Notes: generated from the letters alone by a model not told the origin. A stretch of DNA of 64,000 nucleotides from Ideonella livida (GCF_010499455.1 NZ_JAAGOH010000004.1:1-64000); one strand, 5' to 3'. Counted from the stretch's first letter, positions 29,702 through 39,351 are shown. A program made the numbers and translations.

Positions 29702-30736
29702 TCAGGGGGGCGGTGCAGCCGTCGGCGGGGCCAGGGGCCGCTGGTAGACCACACCCTGAGGGAAGCGCCGTGTCACGAAGGGCGGTCCGTGGCGCGGCAA
29801 GATCTCGGCATGGCCCAGGCAGAGAAAGCCCCCCGGGGTCAGGGCGTCAAACAAGGTGGACAGCACCCTGAGCTGCGTGCTGTCGTCGAAGTAAATCAGC
29901 AGGTTGCGGCAGAAGATGAGGTCCAGCGCCTGGGGCAGGTCCTGGGGGTCACACAGGTTGTGGCGGCTGAACTGGACCGAGGCCACCAGCTCGCGGTCGA
30001 TGCGCCAGCTGCCTTCATCCAGGGGGGCGAAATGCCGGTCCAGCACCGGGCGGGGCAGCCGGGCCACCGAGCGGGCGCTGAATTCGCCGCGCTCGGCCGC
30101 CTCCAGCACCCGGGTGTCGATGTCCGAGGCCAGGATCTCCACGTCATGCTCGGCCAGGCCGGGCCAGTGCTCCAGCAGCCAGATGGCAATGGAGTAGGGC
30201 TCCTCGCCGGTGGAGGAGGGCATGGACCACACCCGCAGCGGGCCGGGGGGGGCGTCCACCTGCCGATCCCGGAGCCGCTCGTCGAGCAGGTGGCGGCTCA
30301 TGCATTCGAACTGGTGCGGCTCCCGGTAGAAGTAGGTCTCGTTGACCGTCATCGTGTTGATGACGTCCTGCCAGGCCGCACCCTCCGGGTCGGCATGCAG
30401 GGTGGCGAACCAGGCGTCAAAGTCCAGTTCGGGCCGGTCGCCCATGCGCGCGTGCAGGCGCTTCTCCACGTAGTAGCGCTTGCTCAGGCCAAAGCTCAGG
30501 CCGGTGCGGTGCTGCAGGTACTCGACAAAGCGCAGGTACTCGGCCTCGTTGAAGGACGTCTGTGCCGCGTCGAATGCCGTGGGGCTAGGGGCTTCGCTGG
30601 CGGGTGGGGCCGTGTCGCCTGGGGCTGGCGTCGACACCGGGTCGGTTGCCACCGTCTCGGGCCCCGGGGTCTCGCGGGCCTGCGGCGGCTCTTGCGCGGA
30701 CGAGGCAACCGGTTCTGGCGGTACGGCGGGGTTCAT
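29702..30736 (-). CDS. cheR: CheR chemotaxis protein methyltransferase with extended N-terminus
   Basis: This SAM-dependent enzyme methylates receptor glutamates. The 344 residues start with about 65 Pro/Ala-rich residues, then the CheR core: FVEYLQHRTGLSFGLSKRYYVEKRL (alpha domain), TVNETYFYRE, the SAM site SMPSSTGEEPYSIAI, ASDIDTRVLE and IFCRNLLIYFDD. The ATG at 30736 is chosen for the AAGGAG just upstream; the frame extends to 30835. It heads the minus-strand chemosensory arm, 102 bp after serB on the same strand, and is paralogous to the CheR at 38512. Confidence 0.93.
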   Translation of the reverse strand: MNPAVPPEPVASSAQEPPQARETPGPETVATDPVSTPAPGDTAPPASEAPSPTAFDAAQTSFNEAEYLRFVEYLQHRTGLSFGLSKRYYVEKRLHARMGDRPELDFDAWFATLHADPEGAAWQDVINTMTVNETYFYREPHQFECMSRHLLDERLRDRQVDAPPGPLRVWSMPSSTGEEPYSIAIWLLEHWPGLAEHDVEILASDIDTRVLEAAERGEFSARSVARLPRPVLDRHFAPLDEGSWRIDRELVASVQFSRHNLCDPQDLPQALDLIFCRNLLIYFDDSTQLRVLSTLFDALTPGGFLCLGHAEILPRHGPPFVTRRFPQGVVYQRPLAPPTAAPPP

Positions 30737-30838
30737 CGGGGCTCCTTGCTGCCCCTGATTGGAAGACAGCACCGGCCCGCCTAAACGCCGAACAGGACCG
30801 TCTTCACCCCCCAGGCTGGCCCCCGGGCTTGCCAATGA

Positions 30839-31549
30839 TCAGGTCAGCAGTTGCAGCAGCCGGTCCATGCCGCCGGACTCGATGGACACCATGGCCTGCT
30901 CACGCACCGCGGGCTTGGCATGGAAGGCCACCGACAGGCCGGCCACCTGCATCATGGGCAGGTCGTTGGCCCCGTCGCCCACCGCGATGGCCTGGGCGGG
31001 CTCCACGCCCATCAGCTCACAGACCTCCAGCACCACGCGGCGCTTCTCGGCGCCGTCGACGATGTCGCCCCACGGCCGGTCCACCAGCCGGCCGGTCAGC
31101 CGGCCATCCTCGATCTCCAGCACATTGGCGCGGGCGAAATCCAGGCCCAAGCGCTGGCGCACGCGGTCGCTGAAGAAGGTGAAGCCGCCCGAGACCAGCA
31201 GGGTCTTGAGGCCTGCGGCCTGGCAGGCCTGGACAAAGGCCTCAACGCCGGGGTTGAGCTGCAGGTGCCGGGCATAGACCTCCTCCATGGCGGTCACGGG
31301 CACGCCGGCCAGCAGGGCCACGCGGCGGCGCAGGCTGTCCTTGAAGTCGGTGATCTCGCCGCGCATGGCGGCCTCGGTGATGGCGGCCACCTCGGCCTTG
31401 CGCCCGGCGGCCTCGGCGATCTCGTCCACGCACTCGATGTTGATGAGCGTGGAGTCCATGTCAAAGGCGACCAGCCGGAAGTCGGCCAGGCGCAGCGGTG
31501 GGGTGAGGCCACGGACGTAGAGACCAGGGGCAAGGGCTTGAGAGTTCAT
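30839..31549 (-). CDS. serB: phosphoserine phosphatase
   Basis: A HAD-family hydrolase of 236 residues that makes L-serine from phosphoserine. Motif I is FDMDSTLIN, motif II is LLVSGGFTFF, motif III is GDGANDLPMM, and ECVDEIAEAAG near motif I is typical of SerB. There is no ACT regulatory domain. It sits between the two oppositely oriented chemosensory arms and looks unrelated to them, although it is on the same strand as the CheR arm. Confidence 0.95.
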   Translation of the reverse strand: MNSQALAPGLYVRGLTPPLRLADFRLVAFDMDSTLINIECVDEIAEAAGRKAEVAAITEAAMRGEITDFKDSLRRRVALLAGVPVTAMEEVYARHLQLNPGVEAFVQACQAAGLKTLLVSGGFTFFSDRVRQRLGLDFARANVLEIEDGRLTGRLVDRPWGDIVDGAEKRRVVLEVCELMGVEPAQAIAVGDGANDLPMMQVAGLSVAFHAKPAVREQAMVSIESGGMDRLLQLLT

Positions 31550-31664
31550 GCGCAGGACGAGGGCGAAACCGGGGCGCGATTGTCGCGCAGGTCACGCCGG
31601 CCGGCGGTGTGGGCCGCGGGCCGCGCAGAAATTCACGACAAACGATTTAAATGCTGAAAATGAT

Positions 31665-31691
31665 TAAAACGCCGGCGTGAGCGGGCGATAT
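31665..31691 (+). promoter_or_regulatory. sigma28 (FliA)-type promoter candidate for the chemosensory operon
   Basis: TAAA (31665-31668), a 15-bp spacer and GGCGATAT (31684-31691) match the flagellar sigma28 consensus TAAA-N15-GCCGATAA at 10 of 12 fixed positions with the exact spacing. It ends 37 bp before the first ATG of the plus-strand operon, and TAGGAG at 31717-31722 serves as ribosome binding site. This would tie the operon to late flagellar gene expression. Assignment is by eye against the enterobacterial consensus. Confidence 0.55.
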
Positions 31692-31728
31692 CACCCACCA
31701 GAATCATCAAAACGCTTAGGAGCTGCAC

Positions 31729-32111
<383 letters not shown>

Positions 32112-32115
<4 letters not shown>

Positions 32116-32855
32116 ACGCCCTGACGGGCGCAGGGCTGCCGGGCCGCGATGGGGGTTACGGCGACGCCGCCACCCAGGCCATGGGCCGGCTGCTGGTGGA
32201 CTTCCAGCGCATGCAAAAAGAGCGGGACCAGGCCCTGGTGGCGCTGCAGGAGGCCTACCAGGAGAAGCTGCAGCTGGCCATGGCCACTGAGGTGGCCAGC
32301 GAGGACCGGGTGGCGCATCTGGTCCGGGTGGGCTGCGTGGCCGAACGGCTGGCCCTGCTGGCGGGGGTCGCCGCGGAGCCCGCCCGCTGCCTGCGCAATG
32401 CGGCGCTGTTTTTTGGCATTGGCGTGCAGGATGTGCCACTGCCCGATGAGGGGATGGCCGGTTCCCAGGCCTTGGAGGCCGCTGCGGTGCCCACCGGGCC
32501 GCGTTCCCTGGGCCTGGCCGCGCGCCACCCGCTGGAGCTGGGCACCGAGGTGGCCTATGCCTGGCGCGAGCGCTGGGACGGCGCCGGCCTGCCCGAAGGC
32601 TTGGGGGGTGGGGCCATCCCGCTGTCGGCCCGCCTGGCGGCCGTGGCCAACGTGCTGGACGGCTGGACCCAGCCCAGCCGCGGCGGGCCCATGCCCGGAC
32701 GCCTGCTCTGGCGCGACATCGACCGGCTGGCCGGTCGTCAACTCGACCCCTCGCTGGTGGCGCTGACCCTGGCGCAGGGGTCGGCCCTGCTGGACTGGAT
32801 GGCACAGCTCAGCCACCAGCGCCCGTCGCTGGCCGAACTGGCCCGGAATTTCTGA
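32112..32855 (+). CDS. degenerate HD-GYP-domain protein
   Basis: A 247-residue protein. A helix at about 24-60 is followed by an HD-GYP-like fold: RVAHLVRVG keeps a His (69), but the HD of the usual LLHDIGK is replaced (ALFFGIG at 98-104), the HHE metal ligands are lost (VAYAWRERWDG), and GYP reads GLP at 159-161. The surrounding RWDGAGLPEGLGGGAIPLSARLAAVANVLDG is clearly HD-GYP-like. With most metal ligands gone, c-di-GMP hydrolysis is unlikely; a binding or scaffold role with the coupled receiver is inferred. Confidence 0.7.
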
Positions 32856-33131
32856 TCTTCAGGGGCGATTGCCCGGGTTTGCCACGACTCAAAGTCGGGG
32901 CTGGCGGGTCGATATCCGACGGATGACTGGCCGGGGTGAACCGGTCAGGGATGCGGAGCCGGCAGGGGCCGGCACGCAGGCCAGAGGAAAGCGGACCAGG
33001 CCAGGGCTGGTGCCGAAGGGGGGCGAGCCCGCGGGGGGCCGGCCCGAACGAGATGCGGCGACCCTGGCCGCCGGCTTAGCAACGTTTCTGGGCCTGTCGG
33101 AGGGCCCGTACACCTGACCCAGGAGATTTTC

Positions 33132-35066
33132 ATGGCGCTTGTGAAGAAAACCGCTGCGGCCTCCGCCGCCCCCGTGCCGGCCGCAGTGGTCAACGGCGCG
33201 GCCCGCATGAACCAGTCTGCGGCACGCGACGCCGAGCAGCAGCGCAAGCGCGCCCGCACCCTGGCCAAGCAGCAGCAGGCTGCCGAGCGCATTGCCGCGG
33301 CCTCGGCCCAGATGTCCTCGGGCATCACCGAGGCGGCATCGGCCGCCGAGGAGCTCAAGCGCGCCGCTGACCAGATCGCCACCGGGGCCGAAGAGGCCTC
33401 GGGCGCGGCGCAGGAGTCGCTGGCCGCCTTCAAGCAGGTGGAGGGCGCCATCGTGCGCCAGCTGCAAAACGCTGAGGCCAGCCGCGCACGTGCCGAGACC
33501 GCCCAGAACCTGGTGGCCAAGACCAGCACCGAGGTGGCCAACCTGATCACCAACGTGGGCGTGTCGGCGCAGCGCCAGAGCGCCTCGGTGGAGATGGTGG
33601 CCGAGCTGGAACGTCAGGCCGCCAACATCGGCGACATCGTCAAGGCGGTGGCCCGCATTGCCGACCAGACCAACCTGCTGGCCCTGAACGCTGCCATCGA
33701 GGCCGCCCGCGCCGGGCAGCACGGCAAGGGCTTTGCCGTGGTGGCCGATGAGGTGCGCACCCTGGCCGAGACGAGCGAGAAGAGCGCCAAGCAGATCCAG
33801 GACCTGGTGGGCCAGATCCAGGGCGAGGTCAAGGTCATCGCCAACGGCATCAGCAGCTCCGCCAAGGCGGTGGAGGTGGAGGTGGAGAACGGCAAGGTCA
33901 TCACCCAGCAGCTCGACCAGATTCGGCTGGACGTGGTGGAGATCGTCAAGGGGGTCTCCGAGATCGCCACCGGCGCCAGCCAGTCGGCCACCGCCTCGGC
34001 CCAGGCGCTCAAGGGCAGCGAGAGCATTGCCGCCGCTGCCGAGGAGCAGTCGGCCGCCGCCGAGGAGGCGGCCTCGACCGTCTCCGAGCAGTCGCAGGCC
34101 CTGGCCGCCAGCGAGCAGACCGCCCAGGCCCTGGCCGAGCTGGCCGAGGACCTCAAGAACTCGACCGATGTGGCCAAGAGCGCCGAGGAGGTGGCCTCTT
34201 CGGCCGAGGAGCTCTCCAGCGCGGTGCAGGAGATCAGCCGTTCGGGCGCGCAGATCATGGCCGCCATCGAGCAGATCCGAAAGGGCGCCGAAGTCCAGTC
34301 GGCGGCCACCGAGGAGTCCTCCGCCGCCATCACCCAGATCGAGAAGGGCGCACAGCTGGCCATGGAGCGCGGTCGCACGAGCGCGGAGAAGGTGGGGGCG
34401 ATCCGCCAGCTGCTGGGCACCAACAAGACGGCGGTGGACAGCCTGATCCGCAACATCGTGCTCTCGGCCGACGCCAGCAAGGTCAGCATCAAGCAGATCA
34501 AGGAGCTGGCCCTGGTGAGCCGGCGCATCGACAAGATCGTCGACGCCATCACCACAGTCTCCATCCAGACCAATATGCTCGCCGTCAACGGCAGCATCGA
34601 AGCAGCGCGGGCGGGCGAGTTCGGCAAGGGCTTTGTGGTGGTCGCCACCGACATCCGCAACCTGGCACAGGACTCGGCCGAGAACGCCGACCGCATCAAG
34701 GACCTGGTCAAGGCGGTGCAGGACCAGATTGGCGTGGTGGGCCGCGACTTGGACGAGATCCTGGCCACCTCCCTGGTGGAGGTGGAGAAGGCCAAGGCCA
34801 CCACCGCCAGCCTGCAGACCATTGAGGTCGATGTGCAGGAGGTGGAGCGTGCCTCCAACGAGATCCTGGGCGCCGCCGGCGAGATCGGGGCCGCCGTGGC
34901 CCAGGTCAAGAAGGGGGTGGAGCAGATCTCTGCGGCCGCGCAGGAGGCCGCCAAGGCGGCCGAGGAGGCCGCTGCCGCCGCCAAGCAGCAGTCTCAGGGT
35001 GCTGACGAATTGGCCGCCGCCATCGAGGAGATCTCCTCCCTGGCCGACGAGCTGCAGAGCGCCTGA
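33132..35066 (+). CDS. soluble chemoreceptor with two signalling hairpin tips
   Basis: The 644-residue protein has no membrane helix and no recognisable ligand domain; it is almost entirely Ala/Glu/Gln-rich coiled coil. Two receptor tips are present: [20 protein letters not shown] near residues 178-197 and [20 protein letters not shown] near 477-497, each followed by the glycine-containing return strand (GKGFAVVADEVR, GKGFVVVATDIR). Thus one chain has two kinase-control hairpins, probably one long antiparallel bundle after another. The N-terminus is short and basic (MALVKKTA, then QRKRARTLAKQQ). It lies in the same operon as CheA, triple CheW and a ParA-like ATPase. Confidence 0.88.
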   Translation: MALVKKTAAASAAPVPAAVVNGAARMNQSAARDAEQQRKRARTLAKQQQAAERIAAASAQMSSGITEAASAAEELKRAADQIATGAEEASGAAQESLAAFKQVEGAIVRQLQNAEASRARAETAQNLVAKTSTEVANLITNVGVSAQRQSASVEMVAELERQAANIGDIVKAVARIADQTNLLALNAAIEAARAGQHGKGFAVVADEVRTLAETSEKSAKQIQDLVGQIQGEVKVIANGISSSAKAVEVEVENGKVITQQLDQIRLDVVEIVKGVSEIATGASQSATASAQALKGSESIAAAAEEQSAAAEEAASTVSEQSQALAASEQTAQALAELAEDLKNSTDVAKSAEEVASSAEELSSAVQEISRSGAQIMAAIEQIRKGAEVQSAATEESSAAITQIEKGAQLAMERGRTSAEKVGAIRQLLGTNKTAVDSLIRNIVLSADASKVSIKQIKELALVSRRIDKIVDAITTVSIQTNMLAVNGSIEAARAGEFGKGFVVVATDIRNLAQDSAENADRIKDLVKAVQDQIGVVGRDLDEILATSLVEVEKAKATTASLQTIEVDVQEVERASNEILGAAGEIGAAVAQVKKGVEQISAAAQEAAKAAEEAAAAAKQQSQGADELAAAIEEISSLADELQSA

Positions 35067-35083
35067 AGCCAGGGGAGTGCGTC

Positions 35084-36655
35084 ATGCGACGAGACAACCC
35101 TGACGACCTGGCGCCTGTGGAGCCGGCCAGCGCCGGCGCCTCCACCGGGCAGTCCAGTGCCAGTGACACCCGGCAGTTCGTGACCTTCATGGCCGGCGAC
35201 GAGGTGTTCGCGGTCGAGATGGCCCCTGTGCAGGAAATCATCCGCGTGCCCGAGGTGGTGCGCGTGCCCCTCTCGCCCCCCACCCTGGAGGGCCTGTCCA
35301 ACCTGCGCGGCAAGGTACTGCCCATCGTCTCGCTGCGGCGGGTGCTGGGCTTGGGCGACCGGGCCCATGACGACACCTCCCGCGCGGTGGTGATCGACAT
35401 CGGCCAGCCCATGGGCTTTGTGGTGGACCGGGTGGCCAGCGTGGTGGGTGTGGACGTGGGCCAGATCGAGGGCACCGCTGGCATTGGCTCCACGGTCAAC
35501 ACCGACCTGCTGTCGGGCCTGATCAAGAACGTCGGCGGCCACGCCATGGTGATGGTGCTCAACTTCGAGGCCCTGCTGGCCCGCGAGTTCGCACAGATCG
35601 CCCAAATGGCCAACCACCGCGCCGCGGGCATGTCGGGCGGGGTCTCCGGCGGCGGCGGGGCCGAGGAGGTCACCGACGACGAGCTCCACCTGGTCAGCTT
35701 TGACGTGGCCGAGCAGGAATACGCCATCGACATCGCCGATGTGCAGGAGATCGTGCAGATCCCCGAGCAGATCGTGCAGGTGCCGCATGCCCAGTCGCAT
35801 GTGCTGGGCCTGATGACCCTGCGCAACCGCCTGCTGCCGTTGGTGGCTTTGCGGCGCATGTTCGGCCTGCCCGAACGTGACACCGGTGAGCAGGGCCGCA
35901 TCGTGGTGGTGGCCATCGGTGGCGCCTCGGTGGGCATCGTGGTCGACAGCGTCAAGGAGGTGCTGCGGGTGGCCCGGCAGGACGCCGAGACCATGCCGGC
36001 CCTGCTGGCGCGCCAAGGTGACCTGGCCGACATCACCGACATCTGCCGGCTCGATGGCGGCAAGCGCCTGGTCTCCATCCTCTCCACCGGCAACCTGTTC
36101 CGCCATTCCGCCATCCAGGAGGCTTTGGACACCGTGAGCGACCAGGACCCCAACGCCGCCGTGGCGGCCAGCAGCAGCCGCACCCAGGGCAGCGGTGACG
36201 ACGAGCAGGTGGTCGTCTTCCGGCTCGGATCCGAGGAGTTCGGCGTGCCCATCGACAGCGTGCAGGAAATCGTGCGCGTGCCCGATGTGCTGACGCATGT
36301 GCCCAAGGCCCCGTCCTCGGTGGAGGGGGTGATCAACCTGCGGGGCTCGGTGCTGCCGGTGGTGGACCTGCGCCGGCGGCTGGGGCTGCCCACCGTGGCC
36401 CGCAACGACGGGCAGCGCATCGTGGTCTTCCTCATCCAGGGCGTGCGCACCGGCTTCATCGTCGACGCGGTGGCCGAGGTGCTCAAGGTGCCCCGCCAAG
36501 CCATCGAGCCCGCGCCCCAGCTGTCCAGCGAGCAGGCCACCCTGCTGGCACGCATGGCCAACCTGGAGAAGCAAAAGCGCATGCTGCAGCTGATCGACCC
36601 GGCCTACCTGCTGGGCGATGGCGAGCTCAACGGCATGGCGGCCATGGCCGCCTGA
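35084..36655 (+). CDS. triple CheW-domain scaffold protein
   Basis: A 523-residue protein with three CheW domains in series, at about 28-175, 190-345 and 363-510. Each shows the strand VxFxxGxxxFxVxxxxVQEIIRVP and the NLRGxVLPxVxLRRxLGL hairpin; in domain 2 the latter is TLRNRLLPLVALRRMFGL. Linkers are short, Gly/Ser-rich between 1 and 2 (GGVSGGGGAEE). A normal adaptor has one domain; three could cross-link receptors and CheA into an array on one chain. It starts 17 bp after the double-tip receptor gene. Confidence 0.93.
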   Translation: MRRDNPDDLAPVEPASAGASTGQSSASDTRQFVTFMAGDEVFAVEMAPVQEIIRVPEVVRVPLSPPTLEGLSNLRGKVLPIVSLRRVLGLGDRAHDDTSRAVVIDIGQPMGFVVDRVASVVGVDVGQIEGTAGIGSTVNTDLLSGLIKNVGGHAMVMVLNFEALLAREFAQIAQMANHRAAGMSGGVSGGGGAEEVTDDELHLVSFDVAEQEYAIDIADVQEIVQIPEQIVQVPHAQSHVLGLMTLRNRLLPLVALRRMFGLPERDTGEQGRIVVVAIGGASVGIVVDSVKEVLRVARQDAETMPALLARQGDLADITDICRLDGGKRLVSILSTGNLFRHSAIQEALDTVSDQDPNAAVAASSSRTQGSGDDEQVVVFRLGSEEFGVPIDSVQEIVRVPDVLTHVPKAPSSVEGVINLRGSVLPVVDLRRRLGLPTVARNDGQRIVVFLIQGVRTGFIVDAVAEVLKVPRQAIEPAPQLSSEQATLLARMANLEKQKRMLQLIDPAYLLGDGELNGMAAMAA

Positions 36656-36690
36656 TCCCGGCCCTTGGCGGTGAGAGGGAGACGCGGCCC

Positions 36691-37821
36691 ATGATCAAGC
36701 TGCTCATCGTGGACGACTCGGCGCTGATGCGGCGCCAGCTCAGCCTGCTGTTCCAGTCGGTGGGCGGGTTCGAGATCCGCCAAGCCCGCAACGGGCAGGA
36801 AGCCGTGGCCGAGAACCGCGACTTCCAGCCCGATGTGGTGACGCTGGACATCAACATGCCCGAGATGGACGGGCTGACCGCGCTCTCGCACATCATGGCC
36901 GAGCGGCCGGTGGCGGTGATCATGGTCAGCTCGCTGACCGAGAAGGGTGCCCTGGCCACCTTTGAGGCCCTCAACCTGGGGGCGGTGGACTATGTGGCCA
37001 AGCCCGGCGGCACCATCTCGCTGTCGCTGGACCAGGTCAAGGACGAGCTGGTGGGCAAGGTGCGGGCAGCGTCCCGCATGCGCATGGGTCGCGTAGGCCC
37101 GTCGGGTGGGGCCCGCGCCACCACGGTCTCTGCGCCCCGGGTGCCGGCGGCCCCCGCGCCACGCGGGACGGGCAGCGCGGCGGGACTGGCCCAGCGCTTG
37201 CGTGCCGAGCGCGAGGCCGCTGCCAGCGCCCGGGCGGTCGCCGGTCGGCCCGGGTTGCTGCTGATCGGTGTGTCCACCGGCGGCCCGCGGGCGCTGGAGA
37301 CCCTGCTGCCGGAGCTGCCCGCCACCTTTCCCTGGCCGGTGTTGGTGGCCCAGCACATGCCGGCCACCTTTACCGGCCCCTTTGCCGCCCGGCTGGATGG
37401 CCTGTGTCCGCTGACCGTGGTGGAGGCCCACAAGCCCATGGCGGTGGAGCCGGGACACATCTACATCGGCAAGGGCGGCGCCGACATGGTGCTGAGCCGC
37501 CGTGTGGGCGCGCTCACCGTGCTGCCCCGTCCGGAGAACCCGCAGCACCTCTGGCACCCGTCGGTGGAGCTGCTGGCCCGCAGCGCCCTGGAGGTCTGCA
37601 CCCCCGGCGAGCTGCACGCGGTCATGCTGACGGGCATGGGCAACGACGGGGCCGACGGCTTTACCGAGATCAAGCGCCGGGGCGGCAAGACCATCGCTGA
37701 ATCCGAGGAGTCGGCCGTGGTCTGGGGCATGCCCGGGGAGCTGGTGGAACGTGGTGGCGCCTCCCTGGTGCTGCCCCTGGACAAAGTGGCGGCCCAGGTC
37801 AAGGCCTGGGCCGGCCGCTGA
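36691..37821 (+). CDS. cheB: CheB protein-glutamate methylesterase
   Basis: A 376-residue enzyme with receiver and methylesterase domains that demethylates and deamidates receptors. The receiver has IVDDSALMR and Asp53 in TLDINMPEMDG. A 70-residue Ala/Arg-rich linker leads to the catalytic domain with GVSTGG (Ser), VAQHMPATFT (His) and LTGMGNDGADG (Asp). Unlike the CheB-CheR fusion at 24254 this version is phospho-regulated, presumably by the CheA at 39723. Confidence 0.95.
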   Translation: MIKLLIVDDSALMRRQLSLLFQSVGGFEIRQARNGQEAVAENRDFQPDVVTLDINMPEMDGLTALSHIMAERPVAVIMVSSLTEKGALATFEALNLGAVDYVAKPGGTISLSLDQVKDELVGKVRAASRMRMGRVGPSGGARATTVSAPRVPAAPAPRGTGSAAGLAQRLRAEREAAASARAVAGRPGLLLIGVSTGGPRALETLLPELPATFPWPVLVAQHMPATFTGPFAARLDGLCPLTVVEAHKPMAVEPGHIYIGKGGADMVLSRRVGALTVLPRPENPQHLWHPSVELLARSALEVCTPGELHAVMLTGMGNDGADGFTEIKRRGGKTIAESEESAVVWGMPGELVERGGASLVLPLDKVAAQVKAWAGR

Positions 37822-37873
37822 GGCTGGCCCGTGGGGCCGGCGGCATCAACCTGACAACCCAAGCTGGAACGAC

Positions 37874-38503
37874 ATGGCGCTCATCAAAGGACAACCCCAG
37901 GCCGGCGCCGCGCGCGAGGCCGACACCCGCCAACATGGGCGCGACCCGGCGGACCTGGCCCAGCGCCTGGCCGACCCGCAGGCTGAGGTGCGCCGCTGGG
38001 CCGCCCGCGACCTGGCCGACTGCCCGGGCAGCGCCCAGGCCCTGGTGGACCGGCTGGCCGAGGAGCCCGACGAATCGGTGCGTGAGGTCATCCTCACCAG
38101 CCTGATCGAGTTGGGCGACCCGGTGGCGGTGCACGGCCTGGTGGCCTGCATGCGCAGCGACGACGCCGCGCTGCGCAACGAAGCCATCGAGGCCATGAAA
38201 CAGCTGCCCGATGCGGTCTCGCCCATCATGCGCGGCCTGCTGCTGGACGAGGACAGCGACATGCGCATCTTTGCGGTCAACATCCTGGAGTCGCTGCGGC
38301 ACCCCAGTGTGGAGACCTGGCTGCTGGAGGTGATCGAGCACGACGACCACGTCAACGTCTGCGCCACCGCGGTGGACCTGCTGGGCGAGGTGGGTTCCGA
38401 GCGGGCGCTGGACGCGCTGCAGGCTCTGCGAACCCGTTTCGTGGGCGAACCCTACATCCAGTTTGCGGCCGACCTGGCCATCAAGCGCATCCAGGAAGGC
38501 TGA
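37874..38503 (+). CDS. HEAT-repeat protein of the chemosensory operon
   Basis: A 209-residue, all-helical protein. After about 25 residues come roughly five HEAT-like repeats, such as LADPQAEVRRWAARDLADC, LAEEPDESVREVILTSLIEL, MRSDDAALRNEAIEAMKQL and LLDEDSDMRIFAVNILESL. No catalytic residues are evident. HEAT proteins are docking surfaces; in this position between cheB and cheR it may bind a receptor tail or one of the receivers (inference). The frame is open back to 37751 but ATG 37874 is the sensible start after the cheB stop. Confidence 0.85.
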   Translation: MALIKGQPQAGAAREADTRQHGRDPADLAQRLADPQAEVRRWAARDLADCPGSAQALVDRLAEEPDESVREVILTSLIELGDPVAVHGLVACMRSDDAALRNEAIEAMKQLPDAVSPIMRGLLLDEDSDMRIFAVNILESLRHPSVETWLLEVIEHDDHVNVCATAVDLLGEVGSERALDALQALRTRFVGEPYIQFAADLAIKRIQEG

Positions 38504-38511
38504 ACGCCACC

Positions 38512-39348
38512 ATGGTTGAACCCACCATCACCGACGAAGACTTCCAGAAGTTCCGGGAGTTCTTCTACCGCAAGACGGGGATCCAGTTCGACCCGTCCAA
38601 ACGCTACTTCGTGGACAAGCGGCTGCTCGAGCGCATGGCCGCCACCGGCAACACGCTGTTCCGCACCTACTTCACCATGCTGCGCTTTCAGGCGTCGGGG
38701 CAGGAGCTGCAGATCCTGACCAACCTGATGACGGTCAACGAGACCTACTTCTTCCGCGAGGACTACCAGTTCAAGTGCCTGGTGAACTCGATCATGCCGG
38801 AGGTGGTGGCGCGCAAGAAGCCGGGCACCCCGATCCGCATCTGGATCCTGCCCTCGTCCTCGGGCGAGGAGCCGTACTCCATTGCCATGACGCTGCTGGA
38901 GCAGTGGGCCGGCATCCATGAGCACGATGTGGAGCTGATCGCCTCGGACATCGACACCGACATCCTCAACCAGGCCCGCGCGGGGCTGTTTTCCGACCGC
39001 TCGGTGGCCCAGGTGCCCAAGCCCTACATGAGCCGCTACTTCCGGCGCACCGGCCAGGGCTGGCAGATCTGCGACGACCTGCGCAGCGCGGTGGAGTTCA
39101 CCCGCGTCAACCTCTCGGACCGGGCCGACACCCGGCCCTACCGGGGTTTTGACGTGGTGTTCTGCCGCAACCTGCTCATCTACTTTGACGATGTCTCGCG
39201 CAAGGCCGCGGCGGAGACCTTCTATGACGCGCTCAAGCCCGGCGGCTTCATCCTGCTGGGCCACTCGGAGTCGATGAGCCGCATCTCATCGCTCTACAAG
39301 GTGCGCAAGTTCCCCGAAGCCATCGTCTACCAGAAGCCCACCGAGTAA
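38512..39348 (+). CDS. cheR: CheR chemotaxis protein methyltransferase
   Basis: A 278-residue classical CheR. Motifs: FYRKTGIQFDPSKRYFVDKRL, LMTVNETYFFRED, the SAM site ILPSSSGEEPYSIAMTLL, ASDIDTDILNQARAG, VVFCRNLLIYFDD and GFILLGHSES. It adds methyl groups to receptor glutamates opposite CheB. Only 8 bp separate it from the HEAT gene and 3 bp from cheY. It lacks the long N-terminal extension of the paralogue at 29702. Confidence 0.95.
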   Translation: MVEPTITDEDFQKFREFFYRKTGIQFDPSKRYFVDKRLLERMAATGNTLFRTYFTMLRFQASGQELQILTNLMTVNETYFFREDYQFKCLVNSIMPEVVARKKPGTPIRIWILPSSSGEEPYSIAMTLLEQWAGIHEHDVELIASDIDTDILNQARAGLFSDRSVAQVPKPYMSRYFRRTGQGWQICDDLRSAVEFTRVNLSDRADTRPYRGFDVVFCRNLLIYFDDVSRKAAAETFYDALKPGGFILLGHSESMSRISSLYKVRKFPEAIVYQKPTE

Positions 39349-39351
39349 GCC

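Noticed and set aside
27923-30784. 953-codon plus-strand open frame opposite the minus-strand chemoreceptor arm
   Set aside because: It spans several real minus-strand genes in antisense and shows only shadow composition.
32890-32914. Second sigma28-like promoter ahead of the double-tip receptor gene
   Set aside because: CAAA and GTCGATAT are separated by 14 rather than 15 bp, the first box lacks the leading T, and it would leave a leader of more than 200 bases. Too weak to list as a feature.
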